A DNA stretch of 11,897 bases from Gemmatimonadaceae bacterium (lineage in GTDB: Bacteria > Gemmatimonadota > Gemmatimonadetes > Gemmatimonadales > Gemmatimonadaceae): assembly GCA_017881545.1 (NCBI GenBank), contig JADGQU010000042.1:1-11897 (forward strand). The letters run 5' to 3'. Every line of letters begins with the position of its first letter. The stretch's first letter is position 1. The translations under genes and the position numbers were made by a program. The notes under the pieces were generated by a model. The model did no database searches. It was not told where the DNA came from and saw only the letters and a list, made by a program, of their open reading frames with translations. Positions 1 to 6,587 of this stretch are shown here, piece after piece.

Positions 1-1
1 C

Positions 2-877
2 ATGAACTTCAGTCCGCTGGCGTATGACTTCGAGCGGGCACGACAGACCCACCGCTCCGGGTTCGCCACGGACGCGATAAGCTCCGATTTCTCGACCGAT
101 CTAATTCCCGGCTTTCACGGCGGGATCCGATACTCGCTCTATCAGGGCGACATCCTGAGCGACAGCGCGCGGTTCAAGCCTTTTCGCGAAAGTATCGATG
201 CGGGCGTCACGATCAACTCCCAATCGGGAATCTTTGGCGCCATCACGCGAGTGTTCGGCTGGGTGGTTCCACAGCAGAATCCGCAGATCGAGCGAGTAGA
301 GAAGAGTGGTGGCGACGCCCAGGCCAGCGCTGTGGCGGCGACGCCCGTAGCGGGCATCACGTCGAGAAACCGTCAGTACAACATTCCCGACACACAGGGC
401 TGGTCGGCAACCCTTACTTACAGCTCCAGCCGTCAGCGTCCTCCCACCGGCAACGCAACCATCGTCGACAACGATCCAAAGGTCAAATGCGCCCAGTATC
501 TGGTAAACCCGATAGTGTACGAACAGTGCATCCAGCTTGAATCCGCCAATGCCAACGGCGGCGTACCGCTCATCGCTGGTACGGCCGGCGGCGCGTTCTT
601 TCGGCAACCGGGGCGCGACAACCTGCAGTCGAACATGACCTTCCACTTGACGCCCAAGTGGGCCGGATCGTGGACCACCAACTACGACTTCCAGGCGAAG
701 AAGTTCGGAAGCCACATGGTCACTCTTCAGCGCGAGCTGCACGACTGGAAGGCAATCTTTGCGTTCACTCAGGCTCCCAACGGCAATTTCGCGTTCAGCT
801 TCTTCATTGCCCTTACAGCCGAGCCCGATCTAAAATTCAACTATGACAAGCAGACGTATCGCCCATTAACTCCCTGA
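2..877 (+). CDS. lptD: LptD-like LPS-assembly outer-membrane barrel, C-terminal part (5' end outside window)
   Basis: Only the last ~291 residues are inside the window; the gene begins upstream, so the Met at base 2 is not the real start. The protein ends in alternating aromatic/polar beta-strands: a strand with NYDFQAKKFGSHMV, a strand with LHDWKAIFAF, then a final strand FSFFIALTAEPDLKFNYD. This order matches the last barrel strands of LptD/OstA-type proteins, which insert lipopolysaccharide into the outer leaflet of the outer membrane. Residues ~100-130 and ~145-205 are Gly/Ala/Asn-rich and probably form long loops; they hold one Cys pair (C163 and C176 counted from base 2) that could form a disulphide. 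The stop is four bases before the next gene's start. An LptD-like barrel is favoured over a generic TonB or porin barrel because of the terminal strand pattern, but the diagnostic N-terminal OstA domain cannot be seen. Confidence 0.65.
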   Translation: MNFSPLAYDFERARQTHRSGFATDAISSDFSTDLIPGFHGGIRYSLYQGDILSDSARFKPFRESIDAGVTINSQSGIFGAITRVFGWVVPQQNPQIERVEKSGGDAQASAVAATPVAGITSRNRQYNIPDTQGWSATLTYSSSRQRPPTGNATIVDNDPKVKCAQYLVNPIVYEQCIQLESANANGGVPLIAGTAGGAFFRQPGRDNLQSNMTFHLTPKWAGSWTTNYDFQAKKFGSHMVTLQRELHDWKAIFAFTQAPNGNFAFSFFIALTAEPDLKFNYDKQTYRPLTP

Positions 878-881
878 CGTC

Positions 882-2024
882 TTGACCCAACGGCTCAACA
901 TCACCAATGGAGACAGCGCCGCCGGCACTCTCAGCGAAGCCGGCGTCGAAGGCAAGATCATATCCTGGCGCGACGTTCTCCACGAAGGACCGGTTGATTC
1001 GTCGCTGTCGCTCGAGGAGCTGAGCAAGGAGCGCGCGCGCTTCATCTCCGAGCAGGGGTGGGACGATTTCGCGCACGTGAGCGGGGACTTCGCGGAGCGA
1101 GACCGGGTGATCCGGCACCTCGACTACTTCGACGAGATTGTGCTCTGGTTCGAGGACGATCTCTACGACCAGCTCCAGCTGATACAGCTGCTCGACTTTT
1201 TCGGGCGCGGCGCCGCGCGCGGGAAGACGGTCTCGGTGATCGTTGTCGATGGCTACATCCCTCCGCTGTCCGTAGCCGAGCTGAAGAAGCTCGACGACAA
1301 CCGTCAGCGCGTGACTCCGGAACAGCTCGATCTGGCGAAGCGTGCCTGGAACGCATTCGGTTCGGCTGACCCGACTTCGATCTCGAAGCTCCTGGACGAG
1401 AACACATCCGATCTTCCGTACCTCGCCAATGCGTTGAGACGCCACCTGGAGGAGTTTCCTTCCTCGGCCAACGGGCTCTCCCGGTCCGAGAGCGAAGCGC
1501 TAACCGCGATCAATGCCGGGCACTCGACACCGGTCGCCGCATTCCTCGAGGTCGCCGCGCGGCAGGAGAGCATCTTCCTCGGCGACATCATCTTCTATTC
1601 GTACCTGGAGAGATTGAGCGGAAAGAAGGACGCGCTCGTCACCTGGAAGGATGGCTCGCCGGTGATCGCTCCTACCTCGGAGAGATCGCGCGAGTTCGTG
1701 GAAGGTGAGCTGGTGCTGACCCCGCTCGGGCGGGAAGTGCTTGCGGGGAGGAAAGATTGGCACGGCATCCACGAGGGAACGCGTTGGCTGGGCGGAGTGG
1801 AAATCAAGGCGGCCGAAATCGGCTGGCGTTGGGATCCAGCTGAGCGACAGCTGGTGCGCCATGGCGCGTCCAAGCCAGCGAAACCCAAGGGTCAGTCTCG
1901 ATCCAAGGCCGCGGCGAAGAAACCGAAGCCGCGTCGCACCGCGAAGAAATCGAAGCCGCGTCGCACCGCGAAGAAATCGAAGCCGCGTAGCTCGCCCAAG
2001 CGATCCTCTCGCAAAAAGAAATGA
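882..2024 (+). CDS. DUF1835-domain protein with H1-like basic repeat tail
   Basis: This 380-residue protein opens with LNITNGDSAAGTL and HEGPV, the hallmark start of the DUF1835 family, whose biochemical role is unknown. Residues ~1-130 form the alpha/beta DUF1835 part. Residues ~140-325 are helical and end in a segment (GELVLTPLGREVLAGR, then RWLGG and WRWD) that looks like a small winged-helix-like end. Residues ~329-380 are almost entirely Lys, Arg, Ser, Ala and Pro with three copies of a 9-residue unit, AKKSKPRRT or a variant, like histone H1 or AlgP/HU tails; nucleic-acid or polyanion binding is inferred. The start is TTG: an in-frame TAA lies at 867-869, no ATG or GTG occurs between it and the conserved domain, and no good Shine-Dalgarno is visible. 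The stop overlaps the hutH start (ATGA, 2021-2024), suggesting translational coupling. Confidence 0.85.
   Translation: MTQRLNITNGDSAAGTLSEAGVEGKIISWRDVLHEGPVDSSLSLEELSKERARFISEQGWDDFAHVSGDFAERDRVIRHLDYFDEIVLWFEDDLYDQLQLIQLLDFFGRGAARGKTVSVIVVDGYIPPLSVAELKKLDDNRQRVTPEQLDLAKRAWNAFGSADPTSISKLLDENTSDLPYLANALRRHLEEFPSSANGLSRSESEALTAINAGHSTPVAAFLEVAARQESIFLGDIIFYSYLERLSGKKDALVTWKDGSPVIAPTSERSREFVEGELVLTPLGREVLAGRKDWHGIHEGTRWLGGVEIKAAEIGWRWDPAERQLVRHGASKPAKPKGQSRSKAAAKKPKPRRTAKKSKPRRTAKKSKPRSSPKRSSRKKK
1914..1988 (+). repeat. 27-bp in-frame tandem repeat, about 2.8 copies
   Basis: Units at 1914-1940, 1941-1967 and 1968-1988 (the third copy diverges after 1988). Copies 2 and 3 are identical over 21 bases and copy 1 differs by one base. 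Each unit encodes nine residues (AKKxKPRRT), so copy-number changes would lengthen or shorten the basic tail without a frameshift. Confidence 0.9.
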
Positions 2025-3541
2025 CCGAGAAACTTCTCATCAACGGGGACACACTCACCGTGGATGAAGCCTACGCGGTGGCGGCCGAGCGCCTTCGCGT
2101 TGGACTCGCGCCAAAAGCGCGCGAACGCATGCTCCGCACGCGCGCCGTCGTGGACGACATCGTCCGCAAAAACGAAGTCGTGTACGGAGTCACTACCGGT
2201 TTCGGAAAACTTTCCGAGATCGCGATCCCGCCCGACAAACTGGCCGCGCTCCAGGTGAATGTCGTCCGCAGCCATGCATCGGGAGTGGGTGATCGCCTGC
2301 CGGAGCGCGAAGTGAGGGCGATGATGCTCCTCCGCGCCAACGTGATCGCAAAGGGCTACTCGGGCGCGCGTCCCGAGCTGGTCGATCTCCTTCTCCTGAT
2401 GCTGAACGCGGATGTCTATCCGCCGATTCCGGAGCAGGGAAGCGTGGGCGCGAGCGGTGACCTGGCGCCGCTGGCGCATCTCGCCCTCTCTCTCATCGGC
2501 GAGGGAACTCTCATCAAGGGCGATCGGGAGGACGCGGCCGCGAAGGTTCTGCGGGAGATCGGCGCCAAGCCGGTCGTTCTCGCTCCGAAGGAAGGCATCA
2601 CGCTCCTCAACGGAACTCAGGCCCACACGGCTGTTGCGCTCATCGCGCTCGTGCACGCGCGCGCTCTCTGGCGTACGGCTCATGTCGCCGGCGCAATGTC
2701 GCTCGAGGCTCTGCTCGGCACGCCTGTCGCATTCGATGAGAGAATCCACGATGCCCGTGGTCAGAAAGGGCAATCCCGTTCTGCGGCGCTCCTGCGCGAT
2801 CTGCTGGCGGACAGTGAGCTGCGGGAGTCGCATCGCCACGGTGATCCGCGGGTGCAGGATCCCTACTCGCTCCGCTGCATGCCGCAGGTGCACGGACCTG
2901 TACTCGACGCGCTCGACTTCATTGACGAGACGGTCTCGAGAGAGCTGAACGCCGCGACCGACAATCCGCTCGTCTTCGAGAACGGCGAGACGCTGGGCGG
3001 CGGAAACTTTCACGGACTCGCTGTCGCGGCGGCGCTCGACTTCCTCGCGATCGTGCTCACCCACCTGGCGACGATGGCGGAGCGGCGGATCGACAGGCTC
3101 GTCCATCCGGACCTCAATCAGGGACTGCCGGCATTTCTATCGCCGGACGCCGGTGTGAACTCGGGGTTCATGATGGCACAAGTCACAGCCGCCGCCCTCG
3201 CCAGCGAGTGCAAGGTGCTCTCTCACCCGGCGAGCGTCGACACGATTCCAACCGACGGCAGCAAGGAAGATGTCGTGCCGATGGCCATGGGTGCCGCGTG
3301 GAAGGCGCGGCGCGTTCTTCGCAATCTTGAGAACATTCTGGCGATCGAGCTGATGTGCGGAGCGCAGGGAATTGATTTCAGGGCGCCGCTGCGCCCCGGG
3401 CAGGGCGTGCGCACAGCGCACGAGCGTGTTCGCGCGATCGTGCCGAGACTCGAGGGCGACCGTGTGCTCAGCGCCGACATTTCGGCGCTCCGGACTGCTA
3501 TCTCCGAGATGCGCTTCGCCAACATTGGAACAGTAGCATGA
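2021..3541 (+). CDS. hutH: histidine ammonia-lyase
   Basis: Cytosolic enzyme that eliminates ammonia from L-histidine to give urocanate, the first step of histidine degradation. The 506-residue length is normal for the family. Visible landmarks are Y55 followed by GVTTGFG (56-62); the Ala-Ser-Gly triad (A144-S145-G146, in GSVGASGDLAPLAHL) that cyclises to the electrophilic MIO cofactor; LNGTQA (196-201); QDPYSLRC (279-286); ATDNP (312-316); and PASVDTIPT (403-411) followed by a KED triplet at 415-417. Most HutH proteins have NQED there; the catalytic Glu (E416) is kept but the preceding Gln is Lys. The ATG overlaps the DUF1835 stop by four bases and the gene is followed by hutU, so it is very likely co-transcribed. 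Aromatic ammonia-lyases or aminomutases share this fold, but the adjacent hutU and nearby hutI make histidine the likely substrate. Confidence 0.96.
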   Translation: MTEKLLINGDTLTVDEAYAVAAERLRVGLAPKARERMLRTRAVVDDIVRKNEVVYGVTTGFGKLSEIAIPPDKLAALQVNVVRSHASGVGDRLPEREVRAMMLLRANVIAKGYSGARPELVDLLLLMLNADVYPPIPEQGSVGASGDLAPLAHLALSLIGEGTLIKGDREDAAAKVLREIGAKPVVLAPKEGITLLNGTQAHTAVALIALVHARALWRTAHVAGAMSLEALLGTPVAFDERIHDARGQKGQSRSAALLRDLLADSELRESHRHGDPRVQDPYSLRCMPQVHGPVLDALDFIDETVSRELNAATDNPLVFENGETLGGGNFHGLAVAAALDFLAIVLTHLATMAERRIDRLVHPDLNQGLPAFLSPDAGVNSGFMMAQVTAAALASECKVLSHPASVDTIPTDGSKEDVVPMAMGAAWKARRVLRNLENILAIELMCGAQGIDFRAPLRPGQGVRTAHERVRAIVPRLEGDRVLSADISALRTAISEMRFANIGTVA

Positions 3542-3585
3542 CCGATCTAATCGCCGACATCGGAACAGTAGCATGACCGATCTCA
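3516..3585 (+). repeat. 35-bp tandem duplication of the hutH/hutU junction
   Basis: Copy 1 is 3516-3550 and copy 2 is 3551-3585, identical at 32 of 35 positions. Each copy carries the hutH C-terminal codons (IGTVA) followed by ATGA and the first hutU codons (MTDL). The simplest reading is that hutH and hutU once overlapped by ATGA, and a tandem duplication then pushed them 31 bases apart. Confidence 0.9.
3538..3576 (+). other. 12-codon micro-ORF linking hutH to hutU
   Basis: An ATG at 3538 overlaps the hutH stop (ATGA, 3538-3541) and reads MTDLIADIGTVA before a TGA at 3574-3576, which overlaps the hutU ATG at 3573. It starts like HutU and ends like HutH, as expected from a duplicated junction. 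It may let terminating ribosomes pass from hutH to hutU by two successive 4-base overlaps. A functional peptide is unlikely. Confidence 0.35.
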
Positions 3586-5276
3586 AAGTCGGGCTCGATC
3601 CGGGCACGATCGATTTCTTCGGACATGGGAGTCGAGAGGTCCGCGCCCCGCGAGGAACGACCATCTCGTGCAAGGGCTGGCACCAGGAAGCAGCGCTCCG
3701 GCTGCTGATGAACAATCTCGACCCGGACGTGGCCGAGCGCCCTGAGGATCTGGTCGTGTACGGGGGAACGGGAAAGGCCGCGCGCAATTGGGAGTGCTTC
3801 GACGCGATCGTGCGCGAGCTGACAAACCTCGGCGCGGACGAGACGCTGCTCGTGCAGAGCGGGAAGCCGGTCGGAGTCTTTCGGACCCACACCGGCGCGC
3901 CGCGCGTCCTGATCGCCAACAGCAATCTCGTCGGCCGCTGGGCAACGTGGGAGCATTTCCGCGAGCTGGAGCGCAAAGGCCTGATGATGTACGGCCAGAT
4001 GACGGCCGGCTCGTGGATATACATCGGGTCGCAGGGAATCGTGCAGGGCACATACGAGACTCTGGGTTCGGTCGCGCGAAAGCATTTCGCCGGAACGCTG
4101 CGCGGCCGCTTCGTTCTTACCGCCGGACTCGGAGGAATGGGCGGCGCGCAGCCGCTCGCGGCGACGATGCAGGGCGCCGCGGCGCTCATCATCGAGGTCG
4201 ACGAGTCGCGCATCGAGAAGCGGCTCGTGACTCGCTACCTCGACCGCAAGGCGCGGAATCTCGACGAAGCGCTCGAGCTCATCTCCAAGGCGACCCGCTC
4301 GGGCGAGGCGATCTCTATCGGGCTGCTGGGCAACGCCGCCGACGTCCTTCCCGAGATCGTTCGCCGCGGAGTCACTCCGGATGTCGTCACGGACCAGACG
4401 AGTGCGCACGACATGCTGAATGGCTACGTGCCGGCTGGAATTAGCCTCGCGGAGGCGCTCGTGATGCGGGAAGCCGACCCCGACGAGTACGTGCTGCGCT
4501 CGACCAAATCCGTCGTCAGGCACGTGACCGCGATGCTCGCGATGCAGCAGCGCGGAGCTGTCACCTTCGACTACGGGAACAACATCCGCACCGTCGCACT
4601 CGACGCGGGACTGAGCAACGCGTTCGATATTCCGGGTTTCGTGCCCGAGTACATCAGGCCGCTGTTCTGCGAAGGGAAGGGCCCATTCCGCTGGGTGGCG
4701 CTGTCCGGCGATCCGAAGGACATCAAGCGAACCGACGATCTCGCGCTCGAGCTATTTCCGAACGACCAGCATCTCCACCGCTGGATCTCGCTCGCACAGA
4801 AGAAAATCAAATTCCAGGGACTACCCGCGCGAATCTGCTGGCTCGGGCAATCCGATCGGGCGAAGTTCGGCGTCGCCATCAACGACCTCGTCGCCTCCGG
4901 CGAGATCTCGGCGCCGATCGCAATCGGGCGCGATCACCTCGATACGGGTAGCGTCGCGTCTCCATTCCGCGAGACCGAAGGGATGCGCGACGGCACCGAC
5001 GCGGTCGCCGACTGGCCGCTGCTCAACGCGATGCTCAATGTCGCGAGCGGCGCGTCGTGGGTGTCGTTCCATCATGGCGGAGGAGTTGGGATCGGGAATT
5101 CGCTCCACGCCGGGCAGGTGATCGTCGCCGATGGCACGCCGGAGATGCGCGTCCGCCTCGAGCGCGTGCTGACGAACGACCCGGGCACCGGTGTTGCGCG
5201 GCATGCGGACGCGGGGTACGAGGAGGCTGTGAAGACAGCGCGCAAGCACGGGTTGCATCTCCCGATGGTGGGATGA
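3573..5276 (+). CDS. hutU: urocanate hydratase
   Basis: NAD-dependent cytosolic enzyme that hydrates urocanate to 4-imidazolone-5-propionate, the second step of histidine degradation. The 567 residues are near the usual ~555. Landmarks: YGGTGKAARNW (63-73), QMTAGSWIYIGSQGIVQGT (142-160), the dinucleotide-binding glycine cluster GLGGMGGAQP (185-194), QTSAHD and NGY (275-284), ARICWLG (419-425) with C422 matching the active-site cysteine of characterised urocanases, and HHGGGVGIGNSLHAGQVI (500-517). The last motif reads GNSLHAG where many homologues have GYSQHAG, a modest local change. ATG 3573 is chosen because it sits in the duplicated junction and gives the normal MTDLKVG start; the identical upstream start at 3538 is out of frame. 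The radical SAM gene follows after a second small duplication. Confidence 0.97.
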   Translation: MTDLKVGLDPGTIDFFGHGSREVRAPRGTTISCKGWHQEAALRLLMNNLDPDVAERPEDLVVYGGTGKAARNWECFDAIVRELTNLGADETLLVQSGKPVGVFRTHTGAPRVLIANSNLVGRWATWEHFRELERKGLMMYGQMTAGSWIYIGSQGIVQGTYETLGSVARKHFAGTLRGRFVLTAGLGGMGGAQPLAATMQGAAALIIEVDESRIEKRLVTRYLDRKARNLDEALELISKATRSGEAISIGLLGNAADVLPEIVRRGVTPDVVTDQTSAHDMLNGYVPAGISLAEALVMREADPDEYVLRSTKSVVRHVTAMLAMQQRGAVTFDYGNNIRTVALDAGLSNAFDIPGFVPEYIRPLFCEGKGPFRWVALSGDPKDIKRTDDLALELFPNDQHLHRWISLAQKKIKFQGLPARICWLGQSDRAKFGVAINDLVASGEISAPIAIGRDHLDTGSVASPFRETEGMRDGTDAVADWPLLNAMLNVASGASWVSFHHGGGVGIGNSLHAGQVIVADGTPEMRVRLERVLTNDPGTGVARHADAGYEEAVKTARKHGLHLPMVG

Positions 5277-5317
5277 ATTTGCTACGGGGACACTGATGAA
5301 CTTGCTATGGGGGCCCT
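5272..5317 (+). repeat. 23-bp imperfect tandem duplication at the hutU/radical SAM junction
   Basis: Copy 1 is 5272-5294 and copy 2 is 5295-5317, matching at 19 of 23 positions. Copy 1 includes the hutU stop inside ATGA (5273-5276); copy 2 starts with the equivalent GATGAA and contains the first radical SAM ATG candidate (5307). This is a second duplication at a gene boundary of the same operon. Confidence 0.7.
5273..5296 (+). other. 7-codon micro-ORF after hutU
   Basis: An ATG at 5273 overlapping the hutU stop reads MNLLRGH and stops at TGA 5294-5296, which shares its A with another ATG at 5296. That second frame reads MNLLWGP... for 20 codons and stops at 5356-5358, just past the alternative radical SAM start at 5352. 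These may be by-products of the duplication or a re-initiation relay; coding function is unproven. Confidence 0.25.
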
Positions 5318-6353
5318 TGGATCCCCTCAGCCGAACCCCGAACTCTCGGCAATGCTGACAAGCGAATTCAAGCCGTGGCACGTCCCGATCTTCGCGGTCA
5401 AGTACGCGTACCTCACTGTAACTCGGCGCCCGGTCCTCGTGAACTTCGAGGTCACGATGCGCTGCAATGCGCACTGCGGATTTTGCGACTACTGGAAGAC
5501 GGACCCATCCGCGAAATCGAGCGAGATCAAATCCTTTGCCGATGCCGCCCGCTTCTTCAGTCCGATGGTCATCACCTTCACTGGTGGCGAGCCGACGCTG
5601 AGACGCGATCTCGAGGATCTGGTCGCGGGTGTCAACGCCGCGGTCAACTTCAAGTACATGACGCTGCTCACCCACGGTGGGATGCTCTCGCCGGAGCGCG
5701 CGCGCTCACTCTGGAAAGCAGGAATCAACCAGTTCAACATCTCGCTCGACTTTCTCGACGAGCGGCACGATCAGGCGCGCGGAATCCCCGGCCTGGGCGC
5801 GAAGATCATGCGCACGATTCCACGCATGCGTGAAATCGGGATCACCGGCATCCGCTTCAACACCGTGATCAAGCGCGACAATCTGGATCAGCTGCTCCCG
5901 ATTGTTCGACGCGCCCGCGAGTTGGGGTGCGGCGTCAACTTCAGCTGCTACACCGACAACAAGAACGGCAACACCGACGGACTCCTCGAGCGGAGCCAAA
6001 CCCGCGAGCTCGAGCAAGTGATGCGGGAGATCCTCGCGTTCAAGAAGAAGACGCGCGGAGTCATCACCAACTCCGACTATTATCTCGAACAAATCCCCCG
6101 CTACGTGCGCGGCGAGATCACGGAGCCATGCCGCTCAGGAATGCGAACCGTGCACATCGATCCGCTGGGGCGAGTGAAGCGGTGCCCGGACTTTCCGACC
6201 GATTTCCACTGGACCGAGTTCCGGAAATACGAGCCGATCGACTGCAACGCCTGCTTTTACGCGTGTCGCGGCGAGGCGCAGGCTCCGCTCCGGGTCTCCC
6301 GCCTGCTGGACATTATGGCGACGCCGAAGCCTTTGCTGGGGCAGCATGCGTAA
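5307..6353 (+). CDS. radical SAM protein with SPASM/twitch-like C-terminal cysteines
   Basis: 348 residues. The CxxxCxxC motif is CNAHCGFC (C53, C57, C60), which binds the [4Fe-4S] cluster that cleaves S-adenosylmethionine; FTGGEPTLRRD (91-101) is the SAM-contacting GGEP motif, and the rest of residues ~45-245 fits a partial TIM barrel. Beyond it lie C275, C293, C313, C316 and C320 (CRSG, RVKRCPDF, CNACFYAC), a pattern typical of an auxiliary Fe-S cluster domain as in SPASM/twitch proteins. The substrate cannot be read from sequence; peptide or small-molecule modification are both possible. ATG 5307 gives the longest form, but M16 at 5352 is equally plausible: conserved-looking sequence begins after it and neither has a clear Shine-Dalgarno. 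It lies between hutU and hutI, the only gene here not belonging to the known hut pathway. Confidence 0.9.
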   Translation: MGALGSPQPNPELSAMLTSEFKPWHVPIFAVKYAYLTVTRRPVLVNFEVTMRCNAHCGFCDYWKTDPSAKSSEIKSFADAARFFSPMVITFTGGEPTLRRDLEDLVAGVNAAVNFKYMTLLTHGGMLSPERARSLWKAGINQFNISLDFLDERHDQARGIPGLGAKIMRTIPRMREIGITGIRFNTVIKRDNLDQLLPIVRRARELGCGVNFSCYTDNKNGNTDGLLERSQTRELEQVMREILAFKKKTRGVITNSDYYLEQIPRYVRGEITEPCRSGMRTVHIDPLGRVKRCPDFPTDFHWTEFRKYEPIDCNACFYACRGEAQAPLRVSRLLDIMATPKPLLGQHA

Positions 6354-6392
6354 TCGCGGGGAGACAACGAGGCACTCACGGACTTCAAAACT

Positions 6393-6568
6393 ACGCTGCT
6401 GCCTGCTGCCCGCTGCCCGCTATCCGCTACCCGCTCAAGCCGAGGGACCGTTCGAGGTTAATTACGGCACAGGCAAAAGCGAGAGCTTGTTCTCTCACGC
6501 CACTGCGGTCGGTCCCGTCGTAGGCAGCGGGCAGCGGGCAGCGGGAAGCGGGCGGCAGGCAGCAGCGT
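6393..6568. repeat. inverted-repeat element made of 7-bp units (MITE/REP-like)
   Basis: The 234-base gap between the radical SAM gene and hutI holds two complementary arms, 6393-6435 and 6526-6568, pairing at 38 of 43 positions. Each arm is built of near-heptamers (gctgccc on the left, ggcagcg on the right). The ~90-base interior has its own nested pairing: gggaccg (6444-6450) with cggtccc (6510-6516), and gagag (6481-6485) with ctctc (6492-6496). As RNA it could fold into one long branched hairpin. No transposase is present, and target-site duplications are not obvious. A dispersed, non-autonomous repeat is inferred. No coding region is supported in the gap, and hutI transcription must either cross this element or start within or after it. 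Confidence 0.75.
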
Positions 6569-6587
6569 CGTTGGTGATGTACTCCCG

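Noticed and set aside
1892..3106. Long antisense open frame (404 codons) over hutH
   Set aside because: It lies opposite a well-supported hutH, has Arg/His/Glu-rich composition typical of antisense GC-rich shadows, and shows no domain.
3498..4523. Long antisense open frames over hutU
   Set aside because: Opposite strand of a strongly conserved gene; no recognisable motif.
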